Shown one piece after another: positions 14,612-22,127 of a stretch of 34,484 bases of DNA. Position 1 is the stretch's first letter. Each line of letters opens with the position of its first letter. The position numbers were made by a program, and so were the translations under genes. Source of the stretch: Methanomicrobiales archaeon HGW-Methanomicrobiales-2 (GTDB taxonomy: Archaea > Halobacteriota > Methanomicrobia > Methanomicrobiales > Methanoculleaceae); NCBI GenBank assembly GCA_002839645.1, contig PGYL01000021.1:62915-97398 (forward strand), written 5' to 3'. The notes under the pieces are model-generated. The model searched no databases. It was not told where the DNA came from and saw nothing but the letters and a program-made list of their open reading frames with translations.

Positions 14612-15520
14612 TTAGAGGTAGTCCGCGAGGACATCCTTCAGGTCGAACTTGAACGGCCCGAGGCTGCCGCCGAAGTTCCCGGCGGTGATGAACTTCACGC
14701 CCGGCACTTTGGTTGCCGCACGGATGCCCTCGGCCATCGCGGTCTTGATCGAATCCTGGTCGACGCCGTCGATGACGATCTCGTAGACCGCCGTGACGCC
14801 CTCGGGAACCTTGCTGCCCTCGACCTTCTCACGGAGCGTGGGGCAATAGGCCTCGTTGGTGGTTGCAACCATGAACTTGTACTTCTTGCTCCCGACCTTC
14901 GAGCCGCTCGCGACGATGCCGCCGGGGAAGGGCGTGATGACGCCGCAGACGCCACTGATGGCGTCGATCGCCGCCTGGGCGGCCGTAAGAGCGGCCATCT
15001 GGTTCTCGCCCATGATGAAGAAGTTACCGCCCGCTACGCCCTTGACGGCGCCGAACTCCTCCTCACCGATATACTCGCCCTCCATGATCGGGATAGCCCA
15101 TACCGTCCTGCCGCCGACCTCGCGCTTCTCCTCGAACCCGTCGCCGAAGAAGTGGAGCTTGACCGGGAGCTTCTCGGGGACCTCGGCAACGACATCGGAG
15201 AGGCCGTCAAAGACCGCCGTCGTCGGAGCAGTGAGGACGCACTCGGCGAGGCGCTCAACGACCTGCTCTTTGAGCTTCTTCTTGCTCGCACAGATCAGGA
15301 TCGCGTAGCCGGGGCGTCCGTCGGGGGTCTCGTCACCGGGGACGAAGCAGTCGATACCTGCCTCCGCCGGACATCCGATGGTGGAGGTGGCAAAGCCGAC
15401 GGCCTCCACTGCTGCCTTGTATGCCCACTCCTCGGTGACGGCGGTGATAATGGGCCGTGCCACCCAGGTAGGGAACGCTTCTGCATAGGTATCATCGATA
15501 GTAACGCCATTCAGTTCCAT
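14612..15520 (-). CDS. ftr: Formylmethanofuran:tetrahydromethanopterin formyltransferase
   Basis: The 302 residues match the usual length of Ftr (about 297). It moves the formyl group from formylmethanofuran to tetrahydromethanopterin, the second step of CO2 reduction, in the cytoplasm. Seen: MELNGVTIDDTYAEAFPTW at the start, TSTIGCPAEAGID, FFGDGFEEKREVGGR, IPIMEGEYIGEEEFG, GGNFFIMGENQMAAL, FPGGIVASGSKVGSKKYKF and the terminal GNFGGSLGPFKFDL. All regions are intact. The ATG at 15520 follows a GAGGTG about 10 bases upstream. The gene is transcribed alone, divergent from the fwd-hdr operon, and ends at a T8 terminator. Confidence 0.97.
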   Translation of the reverse strand: MELNGVTIDDTYAEAFPTWVARPIITAVTEEWAYKAAVEAVGFATSTIGCPAEAGIDCFVPGDETPDGRPGYAILICASKKKLKEQVVERLAECVLTAPTTAVFDGLSDVVAEVPEKLPVKLHFFGDGFEEKREVGGRTVWAIPIMEGEYIGEEEFGAVKGVAGGNFFIMGENQMAALTAAQAAIDAISGVCGVITPFPGGIVASGSKVGSKKYKFMVATTNEAYCPTLREKVEGSKVPEGVTAVYEIVIDGVDQDSIKTAMAEGIRAATKVPGVKFITAGNFGGSLGPFKFDLKDVLADYL

Positions 15521-16287
15521 GGACAGAGTACACCTCGTTTGCTACAATGTTACGATGCGGACAGAATAAGGTTTCTTTTTTCCCCGGCGGTAGCACCCCG
15601 CGCTCCCGTGTGCCGTGGGGGATCCAAACCGCGCGGCCCCCTCTACCCACCGATATCCACATTCCCGGCAGGGTAAACGTAAAAGGATCGGGCATGGGAT
15701 CCCCGGACGCCCCGGGATCGCTCCGGTTGCACCTTCCAGGCGCAAAATGGTCATGCAGCCCATGCCTGCAGCAGGGACCGGGTTAAGCATGCTGCAGGCT
15801 GCCGGATCCGCCCGGAGGGGCAATTCAGGCTGCGGCAGGGGGGCCGCGGGCCGGGATACGGGCGGTCTCTTCCGGACGGGCCGGGGCACCCGGCGCGGAG
15901 AGAGAAGAACCAATGGATGCAGAAATGGTTACTACCTAAACCGCGCAACCCGTGACAGGTTCCTGCCGGCAGGGGAAGAAGGAATATACCTGACTCGCGG
16001 GGTTATCCGGCCCGATCTCAACACTGCCGGGCCGGATTGGCCACCGATTTTCACCAGAAACGGGGATTCATGATTTAACTGTTTCGATTCACCCTTACTG
16101 CAGGAAGTGTGTTTATCTGTTTGATTTTAAGCATCGGGTTAACATAACAACTGTTTTAATTTATAAAATTTGACAGATAATCATAGTTCTGGAATATAAG
16201 ACTGCCGGATTTCAGAAAGTTTATGTATATTCTTTTACAATTCTGTTTATATCGATTTTTAATCGATCAGATCTGGTGCGTGATACC
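15521..16287. other. Divergent intergenic region between ftr and the fwd-hdr operon
   Basis: These 767 bases have no convincing gene. The left 550 are GC-rich with short frames of mixed, low-complexity composition. Two clean hairpins are visible: CCTGCAGCA/TGCTGCAGG (15765-15773 and 15790-15798) and ATCCGGCCC/GGGCCGGAT (16005-16013 and 16029-16037). The right 220 bases switch to AT-rich DNA with several TATA-like boxes and serve as the promoter of the rightward operon. The sharp composition change near 16070 is striking. Confidence 0.55.
16219..16267 (+). promoter_or_regulatory. Promoter region and palindrome before fwdG
   Basis: TATA-like boxes TTTATGTATAT (16220-16230) and TTTATAT (16246-16252) precede the ATG at 16288. 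Another lies at 16161-16168. A perfect palindrome, ATCGATT-TTT-AATCGAT (16251-16267), sits right after the second box, so a protein bound there could block or aid initiation. With the first box, the leader would be about 38 bases. Which box is used cannot be told from sequence. Confidence 0.45.
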
Positions 16288-16560
16288 ATGGCATTTGCAT
16301 TGCACATCAATATGGAACGATGTACAGGCTGTAATAACTGCGTGGTGGCATGTCCGGTCGACGCTCTCGAGCTCTACACCGAAGATCCGGTAACCAAGGA
16401 GAAGATTTACAAGGTCAAAGACGGCAAAGCCGTCATCCTTGATTTCAACTCCGAGCTCTGCGCCGGGTGCGGCGTATGCGTCCAGGCATGCCCTTACGGA
16501 GTTATCAAGCTTGGAGGACCGTGGGAGAGCCGGGTGAAAGCCCGAAAAGTGGAAGCCTAG
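16288..16560 (+). CDS. fwdG: 2x[4Fe-4S] ferredoxin subunit of formylmethanofuran dehydrogenase, FwdG
   Basis: The 90 residues hold two classical cluster motifs, CTGCNNCVVACP and CAGCGVCVQACP, with a short insert between them, as in FwdG. It passes low-potential electrons toward the tungsten/molybdenum site of formylmethanofuran dehydrogenase. I chose the ATG at 16288, which has GGTG 9 bases upstream and begins MAFALHINMERC. A GTG at 16276 would add four residues. It is the first gene of a ten-gene operon that also encodes heterodisulfide reductase, so it may also receive electrons from Hdr. The gap to fwdF is 15 bases. Confidence 0.88.
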   Translation: MAFALHINMERCTGCNNCVVACPVDALELYTEDPVTKEKIYKVKDGKAVILDFNSELCAGCGVCVQACPYGVIKLGGPWESRVKARKVEA

Positions 16561-16575
16561 GAGTGGAACTAGAAT

Positions 16576-17745
16576 ATGGCATTGTTTCCAAAGTACTCGA
16601 AAACGCGGGACGGACAGAACGTCATTATGGAGCAGAGGCTCCTGAAGGCGGTTAACAACCTGATCCTGAACGCAGAGACCTGCACGGGCTGCGGCATCTG
16701 TGTCGACGCCTGCCCTGAAGAGGCAATCGTGCTCGGGCCTGTCGGTGCGACACGACGCGGGGCAATCGACTACGCTGAACCTGTCGACGTCAACGCTGAG
16801 AAGTGCTCGTATTGTGGCGTATGTGTCATCATGTGCCCCTTCAATGCGATGACACTCAAGATCGACGGGGAGGAGAGGCTCCCGATTCTTGAGAAGGAAG
16901 GATTCCCCACATACGACATGGTCACCGTGATCGACGAAGAGAAGTGCGACCGGTGCACCATCTGCGAGGAAGTCTGCCCGAGAGACGCCATCGCCCGCGA
17001 TGTCCCCGCATTTGAGGGCGGCGACGAAGCCGGCAAACCGCGCGAGACCGCCCTGCAGACCAGGACCACGTTTACCGTCGACACCGAGAAGTGTGACGTC
17101 TGTGGCATCTGCGGCGAGCTCTGCCCGAGCATCACCGTCATTCGCAACGCAGCAGACCCCGAGACCGGCAAGATCGAAGGGGAAGTCAAGTGGGAAGAGA
17201 CCACCTGCGACGGATGCACCATCTGCGTCGAGGCCTGCCCCGAGGAAGCAATCACCCTCGAGCGCGAGGTCGTCAGCAACAAGCTGCCCGGCAAGGTTGA
17301 TATCCAGCAGGACAACTGCTGCACCTGTACCTGGTGTGTCCAGACCTGCCCCCAGGAGGCAATCACCGTCGAGAAGATCTTCGAGGGAGAACTCGAAATC
17401 AACCCCGAGAAGTGCCCCGGCGGCTGTTCGACCTGTATCGAGGTCTGCCCCTGCAACGCGCTCTACCTGCCCTCCCCCCTCCCGGCAAAGGAGATGAAGG
17501 GAGAGATTGAGGCCAACATTGCCCTCAACAAGGACTTCTGTATCCTCTGCGGTGCATGCGTCAACGCCTGCCCGAGCGAGGATGCACTCGTCCTGCGGCG
17601 GACGGCCATCCGGATGCAGGATAAAGAGACGGATCTCTTCAAGCAGATCAAGGAGAAGTTGCTTGCCCCGAGGACGTCGAAGGTACATGAGACCACCCCC
17701 GGAGAGGTCGAGATCAAGCACCTCCGAAAAGCGGAAGAGGCGTGA
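16576..17745 (+). CDS. fwdF: Polyferredoxin FwdF with eight [4Fe-4S] motifs
   Basis: The 389 residues contain eight cysteine motifs for [4Fe-4S] clusters, in order: CTGCGICVDACP, CSYCGVCVIMCP, CDRCTICEEVCP, CDVCGICGELCP, CDGCTICVEACP, CCTCTWCVQTCP, CPGGCSTCIEVCP (one residue longer than standard) and CILCGACVNACP. This matches FwdF, the electron wire of the formylmethanofuran dehydrogenase complex. The following genes encode HdrCBA, so FwdF is well placed to carry electrons from the flavin of HdrA to the CO2-reducing site. The C-terminal 50 residues are charged and lack clusters. Its TGA lies 10 bases before the hdrC start, inside that gene's ribosome site. Confidence 0.93.
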   Translation: MALFPKYSKTRDGQNVIMEQRLLKAVNNLILNAETCTGCGICVDACPEEAIVLGPVGATRRGAIDYAEPVDVNAEKCSYCGVCVIMCPFNAMTLKIDGEERLPILEKEGFPTYDMVTVIDEEKCDRCTICEEVCPRDAIARDVPAFEGGDEAGKPRETALQTRTTFTVDTEKCDVCGICGELCPSITVIRNAADPETGKIEGEVKWEETTCDGCTICVEACPEEAITLEREVVSNKLPGKVDIQQDNCCTCTWCVQTCPQEAITVEKIFEGELEINPEKCPGGCSTCIEVCPCNALYLPSPLPAKEMKGEIEANIALNKDFCILCGACVNACPSEDALVLRRTAIRMQDKETDLFKQIKEKLLAPRTSKVHETTPGEVEIKHLRKAEEA

Positions 17746-17755
17746 GGGATAGTCA

Positions 17756-18337
17756 ATGGCAGTAAAGAAAGACTATAAGGACCAGAAACTCGCTGAGAAA
17801 CTCCGGGACAGGAAGTACTACGTTCCTGACAGCAACCCCGAGTTTATCAAAGATGTAGAGAAGATCGGGCAGACGGCCGCCCACATGTGCTACCAGTGCG
17901 GCACCTGCACCGGTTCGTGCCCCTCGGCACCCCGGAGCTCGTACCGTATCCGGCTGTTCATGCGCAAAGCCGTCCTCGGCCTCGAGGAAGAGGCCCTTAC
18001 CGACCCGGACCTCTGGCTCTGCACCACCTGTTACAGCTGCACCGACCGGTGCCCCCGGAACCTCGCGCCGACCGACGCGATCATGGCGATGCGGAACCTG
18101 GCGTTCAAGCGGGACATTATTCCGCGCAACTTCCTCCAGACCGTTCAGCTGATCTATAAGTCCGGTCACGGCGTCCCCAACAACGACGCAAACCGTGCCG
18201 CCCGGAAGAAACTTGGACTGGAAGAGGAGCCTGAGACGACGCACAAGTACCCCGAGTACCTGCCCGGCATCCGGAGGATCCTTGACCACTACAGGCTCAA
18301 AGAGAACGCAGACAGAATACTGGCAGAGGGTGAGTAA
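17756..18337 (+). CDS. hdrC: Heterodisulfide reductase subunit C
   Basis: The 193-residue HdrC has two ferredoxin-type motifs, CYQCGTCTGSCP (about residues 45-56) and CTTCYSCTDRCP (about 89-100), and no membrane segments. It is therefore the cytoplasmic HdrABC type, not HdrDE. It links HdrA to the catalytic subunit HdrB, which reduces CoM-S-S-CoB. The ATG follows GAGGGA that overlaps the end of fwdF. The hdrB start lies four bases after its stop. Confidence 0.96.
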   Translation: MAVKKDYKDQKLAEKLRDRKYYVPDSNPEFIKDVEKIGQTAAHMCYQCGTCTGSCPSAPRSSYRIRLFMRKAVLGLEEEALTDPDLWLCTTCYSCTDRCPRNLAPTDAIMAMRNLAFKRDIIPRNFLQTVQLIYKSGHGVPNNDANRAARKKLGLEEEPETTHKYPEYLPGIRRILDHYRLKENADRILAEGE

Positions 18338-18341
18338 AACC

Positions 18342-19244
18342 ATGAGCGGAAACAACCATCAGTATGCATTCTTCCTTGGGTGCATCGCCCCGAACCGGTA
18401 TCCGGGAATCGAGGCGGCAGCCATCCAGACCAGCAAAAACGTCGGCATCGACCTCCTGCCCCTGAAGGGCGCAAGCTGCTGCCCGGCACCAGGTGCGTTC
18501 GGGTCGATCGACCTGAATGTCTGGTACGCAATGGCGGCCAGAAACGTCGTACTCGCCGAGCAGATGGGCATGGACATCGCCCTGGTCTGCAACGGGTGCT
18601 ACAAGTCCATCTGGGAAGTCAACCACAAGCTGAAGCACAACGATGAACTCCGCGACGGGGTCAACGAGGTGCTCAAAGAGATCGATATGGAGTTCAAGGG
18701 GACCGCCGATGTCTGGCACCTTGCCGAGCTCTACTACGACCCCAAGGTCGTGGGCGTCAAGAAACTCGCCGAAAGTGTCAAGCGCCCCCTGACCGGTGCG
18801 AAGGTCGCCGTCCACTACGGCTGCCACCTGATGAAGCCGAGCAAAGAGCGGCACTTCGGAGACACCGAGAACCCGATGTGGATGGAAGAACTCGTCGCCG
18901 CTCTCGGCGCCGAGCCGGTCCAATACCGTAACAAGATGCAGTGTTGCGGTGCCGGCGGCGGTGTCCGCGGATTCGATATCGCGCACGCGCTCGACATCAC
19001 AAACGAGAAGCTGATCAACATGGAGGAGGTAGGCATCGATGCAGTCACCGAAGTCTGTCCGTTCTGCCAGCTTCAGTTCGACCGCGGCCAGATCGAGATC
19101 AAGGAGAAGTTCGGTGTCGAACACGGCGTCCCCGTCCTGCACTACAACGAACTCCTGGGACTGGCACAGGGCATGAGCCCGGACGAGCTTGCACTCGACC
19201 TCCATGCTATCAGCGTGGAGCCGTTCCTGAAGAAGATCCTGTGA
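18342..19244 (+). CDS. hdrB: Heterodisulfide reductase subunit B (catalytic)
   Basis: This 300-residue subunit carries the two cysteine-rich CCG domains that hold the non-cubane Fe-S clusters where CoM-S-S-CoB is split. First domain: FLGCIAPNRYPG, ASCCPAPGAFG, CNGCYKS. Second domain: HYGCHLMKP, QCCGAGGGVRG, VCPFCQLQFD. All cysteines are present. The ATG at 18342 follows GGGTGAG and begins MSGNNHQYAFFLGC, which puts the first motif at the usual place. The product works with HdrC and HdrA, encoded on either side, in the cytoplasm. Confidence 0.97.
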   Translation: MSGNNHQYAFFLGCIAPNRYPGIEAAAIQTSKNVGIDLLPLKGASCCPAPGAFGSIDLNVWYAMAARNVVLAEQMGMDIALVCNGCYKSIWEVNHKLKHNDELRDGVNEVLKEIDMEFKGTADVWHLAELYYDPKVVGVKKLAESVKRPLTGAKVAVHYGCHLMKPSKERHFGDTENPMWMEELVAALGAEPVQYRNKMQCCGAGGGVRGFDIAHALDITNEKLINMEEVGIDAVTEVCPFCQLQFDRGQIEIKEKFGVEHGVPVLHYNELLGLAQGMSPDELALDLHAISVEPFLKKIL

Positions 19245-19255
19245 GGTGCAAATAC

Positions 19256-21274
19256 ATGGCAGAAGTCAAGAATAAAGAGGCAAGGATTGGCGTTTTTCTG
19301 TGCCACTGTGGTACAAATATCGCAGGTACCATTGACATAGAGGCAGTAAAGGAATACGCCAAGACAATCCCGAACGTCGTCGTCGCTGACAACTACGCGT
19401 ATATGTGCTCGACTCCCGGGCAGAACAAGATCGCAGATGCCATCAAGGAGCAGAACCTGACCGGCGTCGTCGTCGCGGCCTGTACGCCCCGTCTGCACGA
19501 GCCCACGTTCCGTAACGCGACCAAGGCAGGTGGCTTAAACCCCTTCCGGTTCGAGATGGCAAACATCCGCGACCAGAACTCGTGGGTGCACATGCACCAG
19601 CCCGAAGAGGCCACATCCAAGGCAAAGGACGCAGTCCGAATCGCCGTAGCGAAGGCCTCCCTGCTCGAAGACCTCGTCCCGAAGAGCGTCCCCGTCGAGA
19701 AGACCGCGATGGTCGTCGGCGGCGGTGTCGGCGGCATGCAGGCAGCGCTCGACCTTGCGAACGCAGGCATCAAGACCTACCTCGTGGAGAAGAACCCGAC
19801 GATCGGCGGCAGGATGTCCCAGCTCGACAAGACCTTCCCGACGCTGGACTGCTCGCAGTGTATCCTGACACCGAAGATGGTGGACGTTTACCGGAACGAG
19901 AACATCGAACTCCTCACCTACACCGAGGTCGAGGCAGTAGAGGGATACATCGGCAACTTCGATGTCACCCTCCGGAAGAAGGCACGCGGTGTCATCACCC
20001 CCGCAGAAGCCGAAGCCCGCGGCATCGTCGGCGGCGGCTGCACCGGCTGCGGTGACTGCGCGACAGTCTGTCCGGTCATCAAGCCGAACCCGTTCGAGCT
20101 CGGCATGGCGCCGAGAAAGGCGATCTACATCTACCACCCGCAGGTCTCCCCGCTGATCTATACCGTCGACTTCGACGCCTGCGTCAAGTGCGGTCTCTGC
20201 GTCGAGTCGTGCGGTGAGAAGAAAGCGGTCGACCTCGATATGAAGGACGAACTCATGACCGTCAAGGTCGGTACCGTCGTCCTCGCTCTGGGATACGACA
20301 TCTTCCCCATCGAGAAGAAATTCGAGTGGGGTTACAAGAACTACGACAACGTCATCACGTCGCTCGAGTTCGAGCGCCTGATCTGCGCATCCGGCCCGAC
20401 CGGCGGTCACCTTGTCCGCCCGAGCGACGGCGCAACCCCGAAGAGGGTCGCGTTCGTCCTCTGTGCTGGCTCCCGTGACAACACCGGCGTCGGCAAGCCC
20501 TACTGCTCGCGGTTCTGCTGCATGTACTCGCTCAAACACGCCCACCAGATCATCGAGAAGATCCCCGGCGTGGTGCCCTACATCTTCTACATGGACATCA
20601 GGTCCTTTGGGAAGATGTACGAGGAGTTCTACTACCGCATCCAGGACGAGGGTGCAAAGTTCATCCGCGGCCGTGTTGCAAACATCCTCGAAGACCCGAA
20701 GACCAAGAACCTTCACGTCAACGCGGAGGACACGCTCCTTGGCCGGCCTGTCGACATGGAAGTCGATCTGGTCGTGCTCGCAGCTGCGATCCAGCCCGCT
20801 GCCGAGACCGAGAAGACCCGGAGACTCTTCGGCGTCTCCTGCTCGCAGGACGGCTGGCTCCTCGAAGCCCACCCGAAGCTGAACCCGTGCGGCACCACCA
20901 CTGCCGGTGTTTACCTCGCCGGTGTCTGCCAGGGACCCAAGGATATTCCCGACACGGTTGCCCAGGCAGAGGGTGCGGCATCCGCGGCATCCATCCCGAT
21001 CCACAGGGGAGAAGTGGAGCTCGAGCCCTACTTCGCCCAGTGCATGGAAGACAAGTGCGCCGGATGTGGAATGTGCGTTCCCCAGTGCCCCTACAGTGCC
21101 CTCGCGCTCGTCGAGAAGGACGGCCGCACGGTCATGCAGGTCACCGAAGCCAAGTGCAAGGGCTGCGGCACCTGCGGCGGGTTCTGCCCCGGCGGTGCAA
21201 TCTGGATGCAGCACTTCGCAACTCCGCAAATCATCGCGCAGATCGATGCGTTCCTCCTCGGAGGTGAACAGTAA
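19256..21274 (+). CDS. hdrA: Heterodisulfide reductase subunit A (flavin bifurcation subunit)
   Basis: The 672-residue HdrA bears the FAD that splits electron pairs between heterodisulfide and ferredoxin. Seen: GVFLCHCGTNIAG in the N-terminal domain, VVGGGVGGMQAALDLA (FAD dinucleotide fold, about residue 152), TLDCSQCILTPKM, two insert ferredoxin motifs CTGCGDCATVCP (about 261) and CVKCGLCVESC (about 310), CAGSRDNTGVGKPYCSRFCC, and two C-terminal motifs CAGCGMCVPQCP and CKGCGTCGGFCP. No in-frame TGA is present, so selenocysteine is not used. The ATG at 19256 follows GAGGTG, which overlaps the hdrB stop. The stop TAA directly abuts the mvhD ATG. Confidence 0.97.
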   Translation: MAEVKNKEARIGVFLCHCGTNIAGTIDIEAVKEYAKTIPNVVVADNYAYMCSTPGQNKIADAIKEQNLTGVVVAACTPRLHEPTFRNATKAGGLNPFRFEMANIRDQNSWVHMHQPEEATSKAKDAVRIAVAKASLLEDLVPKSVPVEKTAMVVGGGVGGMQAALDLANAGIKTYLVEKNPTIGGRMSQLDKTFPTLDCSQCILTPKMVDVYRNENIELLTYTEVEAVEGYIGNFDVTLRKKARGVITPAEAEARGIVGGGCTGCGDCATVCPVIKPNPFELGMAPRKAIYIYHPQVSPLIYTVDFDACVKCGLCVESCGEKKAVDLDMKDELMTVKVGTVVLALGYDIFPIEKKFEWGYKNYDNVITSLEFERLICASGPTGGHLVRPSDGATPKRVAFVLCAGSRDNTGVGKPYCSRFCCMYSLKHAHQIIEKIPGVVPYIFYMDIRSFGKMYEEFYYRIQDEGAKFIRGRVANILEDPKTKNLHVNAEDTLLGRPVDMEVDLVVLAAAIQPAAETEKTRRLFGVSCSQDGWLLEAHPKLNPCGTTTAGVYLAGVCQGPKDIPDTVAQAEGAASAASIPIHRGEVELEPYFAQCMEDKCAGCGMCVPQCPYSALALVEKDGRTVMQVTEAKCKGCGTCGGFCPGGAIWMQHFATPQIIAQIDAFLLGGEQ

Positions 21275-21700
21275 ATGGCAGACGAGAACTGGAATCCCAA
21301 GATCATCGCCATCATCTGCAACTGGTGCTCGTACGCAGGCGCAGACCTCGCCGGCGGCGCCCGTATTCAGTATCCACCCGACATCCGTGCCATCCGCGTT
21401 ATGTGCACGGGTCGGATCGACCCCCTCTTTATCCTGAAAGCATTCCAGGACGGGGCGGATGGTGTGCTGGTCTCCGGCTGTCACTTCGGCGACTGCCACT
21501 ACCTTGAGGGCAACTTTAAGGCAGCCAAGAGGATGTTCCTCTTGAAGAGTGTCCTCAAGAACATCGGTCTTGACGACAAGCGTCTCAGGATGACCTTCGT
21601 CTCTGCATCTGAGGGTGCAAAGTGGGGATCAGTCATGACGGACGTCGTCAAGACCATCAACGAGCTCGGACCAAGCCCGCTCAAAGAGTTTGCCAAGTAA
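21275..21700 (+). CDS. mvhD: MvhD-type iron-sulfur subunit linking HdrA to an electron donor
   Basis: The 141-residue protein matches the [2Fe-2S] delta subunit of the F420-non-reducing hydrogenase: IICNWCSYAGADLAGG at the N-terminus, IRVMCTGRID, then VSGCHFGDCHYLEGN and a KRM-x-LLK segment. In other methanogens MvhD passes electrons from the MvhAG hydrogenase, or from formate dehydrogenase, to HdrA. Here no mvhG or mvhA follows and fwdD begins 19 bases later. Members of Methanomicrobiales are known to lack MvhAG, so FdhAB or another hydrogenase encoded elsewhere is the probable donor. GGAGGTGA precedes the start, which abuts the hdrA stop. Confidence 0.93.
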   Translation: MADENWNPKIIAIICNWCSYAGADLAGGARIQYPPDIRAIRVMCTGRIDPLFILKAFQDGADGVLVSGCHFGDCHYLEGNFKAAKRMFLLKSVLKNIGLDDKRLRMTFVSASEGAKWGSVMTDVVKTINELGPSPLKEFAK

Positions 21701-21719
21701 TACCAGAGACAGAGGCTGA

Positions 21720-22127
21720 ATGACAATGGCAATCAGAGTGAATTTGATCACGGGTCGCACCATCCAGCAGGGGGTGGCGATGGAGGCGGGGGAGGAAAAA
21801 CCCGCCTACACCACCGCCTGCGGGATTATCGAGCTGGACCCGGCGGACTTTAAAGAGCTGGGAGCTTTTCGCAACACGAACGTACGCGTCACCAGCAACC
21901 ACGGCAGTGTCGTCGTCAAGGCGGTCGAGGCAACCCAGGGCCCCCATCCCGGTGTAGCATATATACCGATGGGCCCATGGGCAAACATGGTGGTCAACCC
22001 GAACACCTACTCGACCGGCATGCCAACGTTTAAGGGCACGAGTGTGCAGGTAGAGGTCGCCAAGAGCGAACCCGTCCTCGGCTCACTTGAACTGGTGCGC
22101 AAGGGGTGCAGGGGTGAACTATCATGA
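21720..22127 (+). CDS. fwdD: Formylmethanofuran dehydrogenase subunit D
   Basis: The 135 residues match FwdD/FmdD, a small beta-barrel that completes the pterin-binding part of the FwdB/FwdD active site. Seen: NLITGRTIQQGVA near the start, L-x-P-x-D (LDPADFKELG), NVRVTSNHGSVVVKA, GVAYIPMGPWANMVV and FKGTSVQVE, the last resembling the molybdopterin dinucleotide-binding fold. An ATG at 21726 is an alternative start with more usual spacing to GAGG (21712-21715). The choice changes two residues. Its stop overlaps the fwdB start as ATGA. Whether tungsten or molybdenum is used cannot be told from sequence. Confidence 0.93.
   Translation: MTMAIRVNLITGRTIQQGVAMEAGEEKPAYTTACGIIELDPADFKELGAFRNTNVRVTSNHGSVVVKAVEATQGPHPGVAYIPMGPWANMVVNPNTYSTGMPTFKGTSVQVEVAKSEPVLGSLELVRKGCRGELS

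Noticed and set aside
14107-14652. Possible small genes in the 14.0-14.6 kb gap
   Set aside because: The frames are glycine- or proline/serine-rich, cross the ftr terminator or the hairpins and have no ribosome site.
15542-15913. Possible 123-codon gene upstream of ftr on the minus strand
   Set aside because: Composition is arginine/proline-rich without any motif, it overlaps the likely ftr promoter, and other frames of the same stretch are equally open.
16267-17721. Long minus-strand open frame (484 codons) opposite fwdG and fwdF
   Set aside because: It is the antisense of a strongly supported polyferredoxin with eight cysteine motifs. GC-rich third positions keep the opposite frame open. 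It has no ribosome site or recognisable domain.
19535-21499. Minus-strand open frame of 654 codons opposite hdrA and mvhD
   Set aside because: Same cause: antisense of hdrA, rich in Asp, Val and Glu as expected from the reverse of its codons, with no protein family resemblance.
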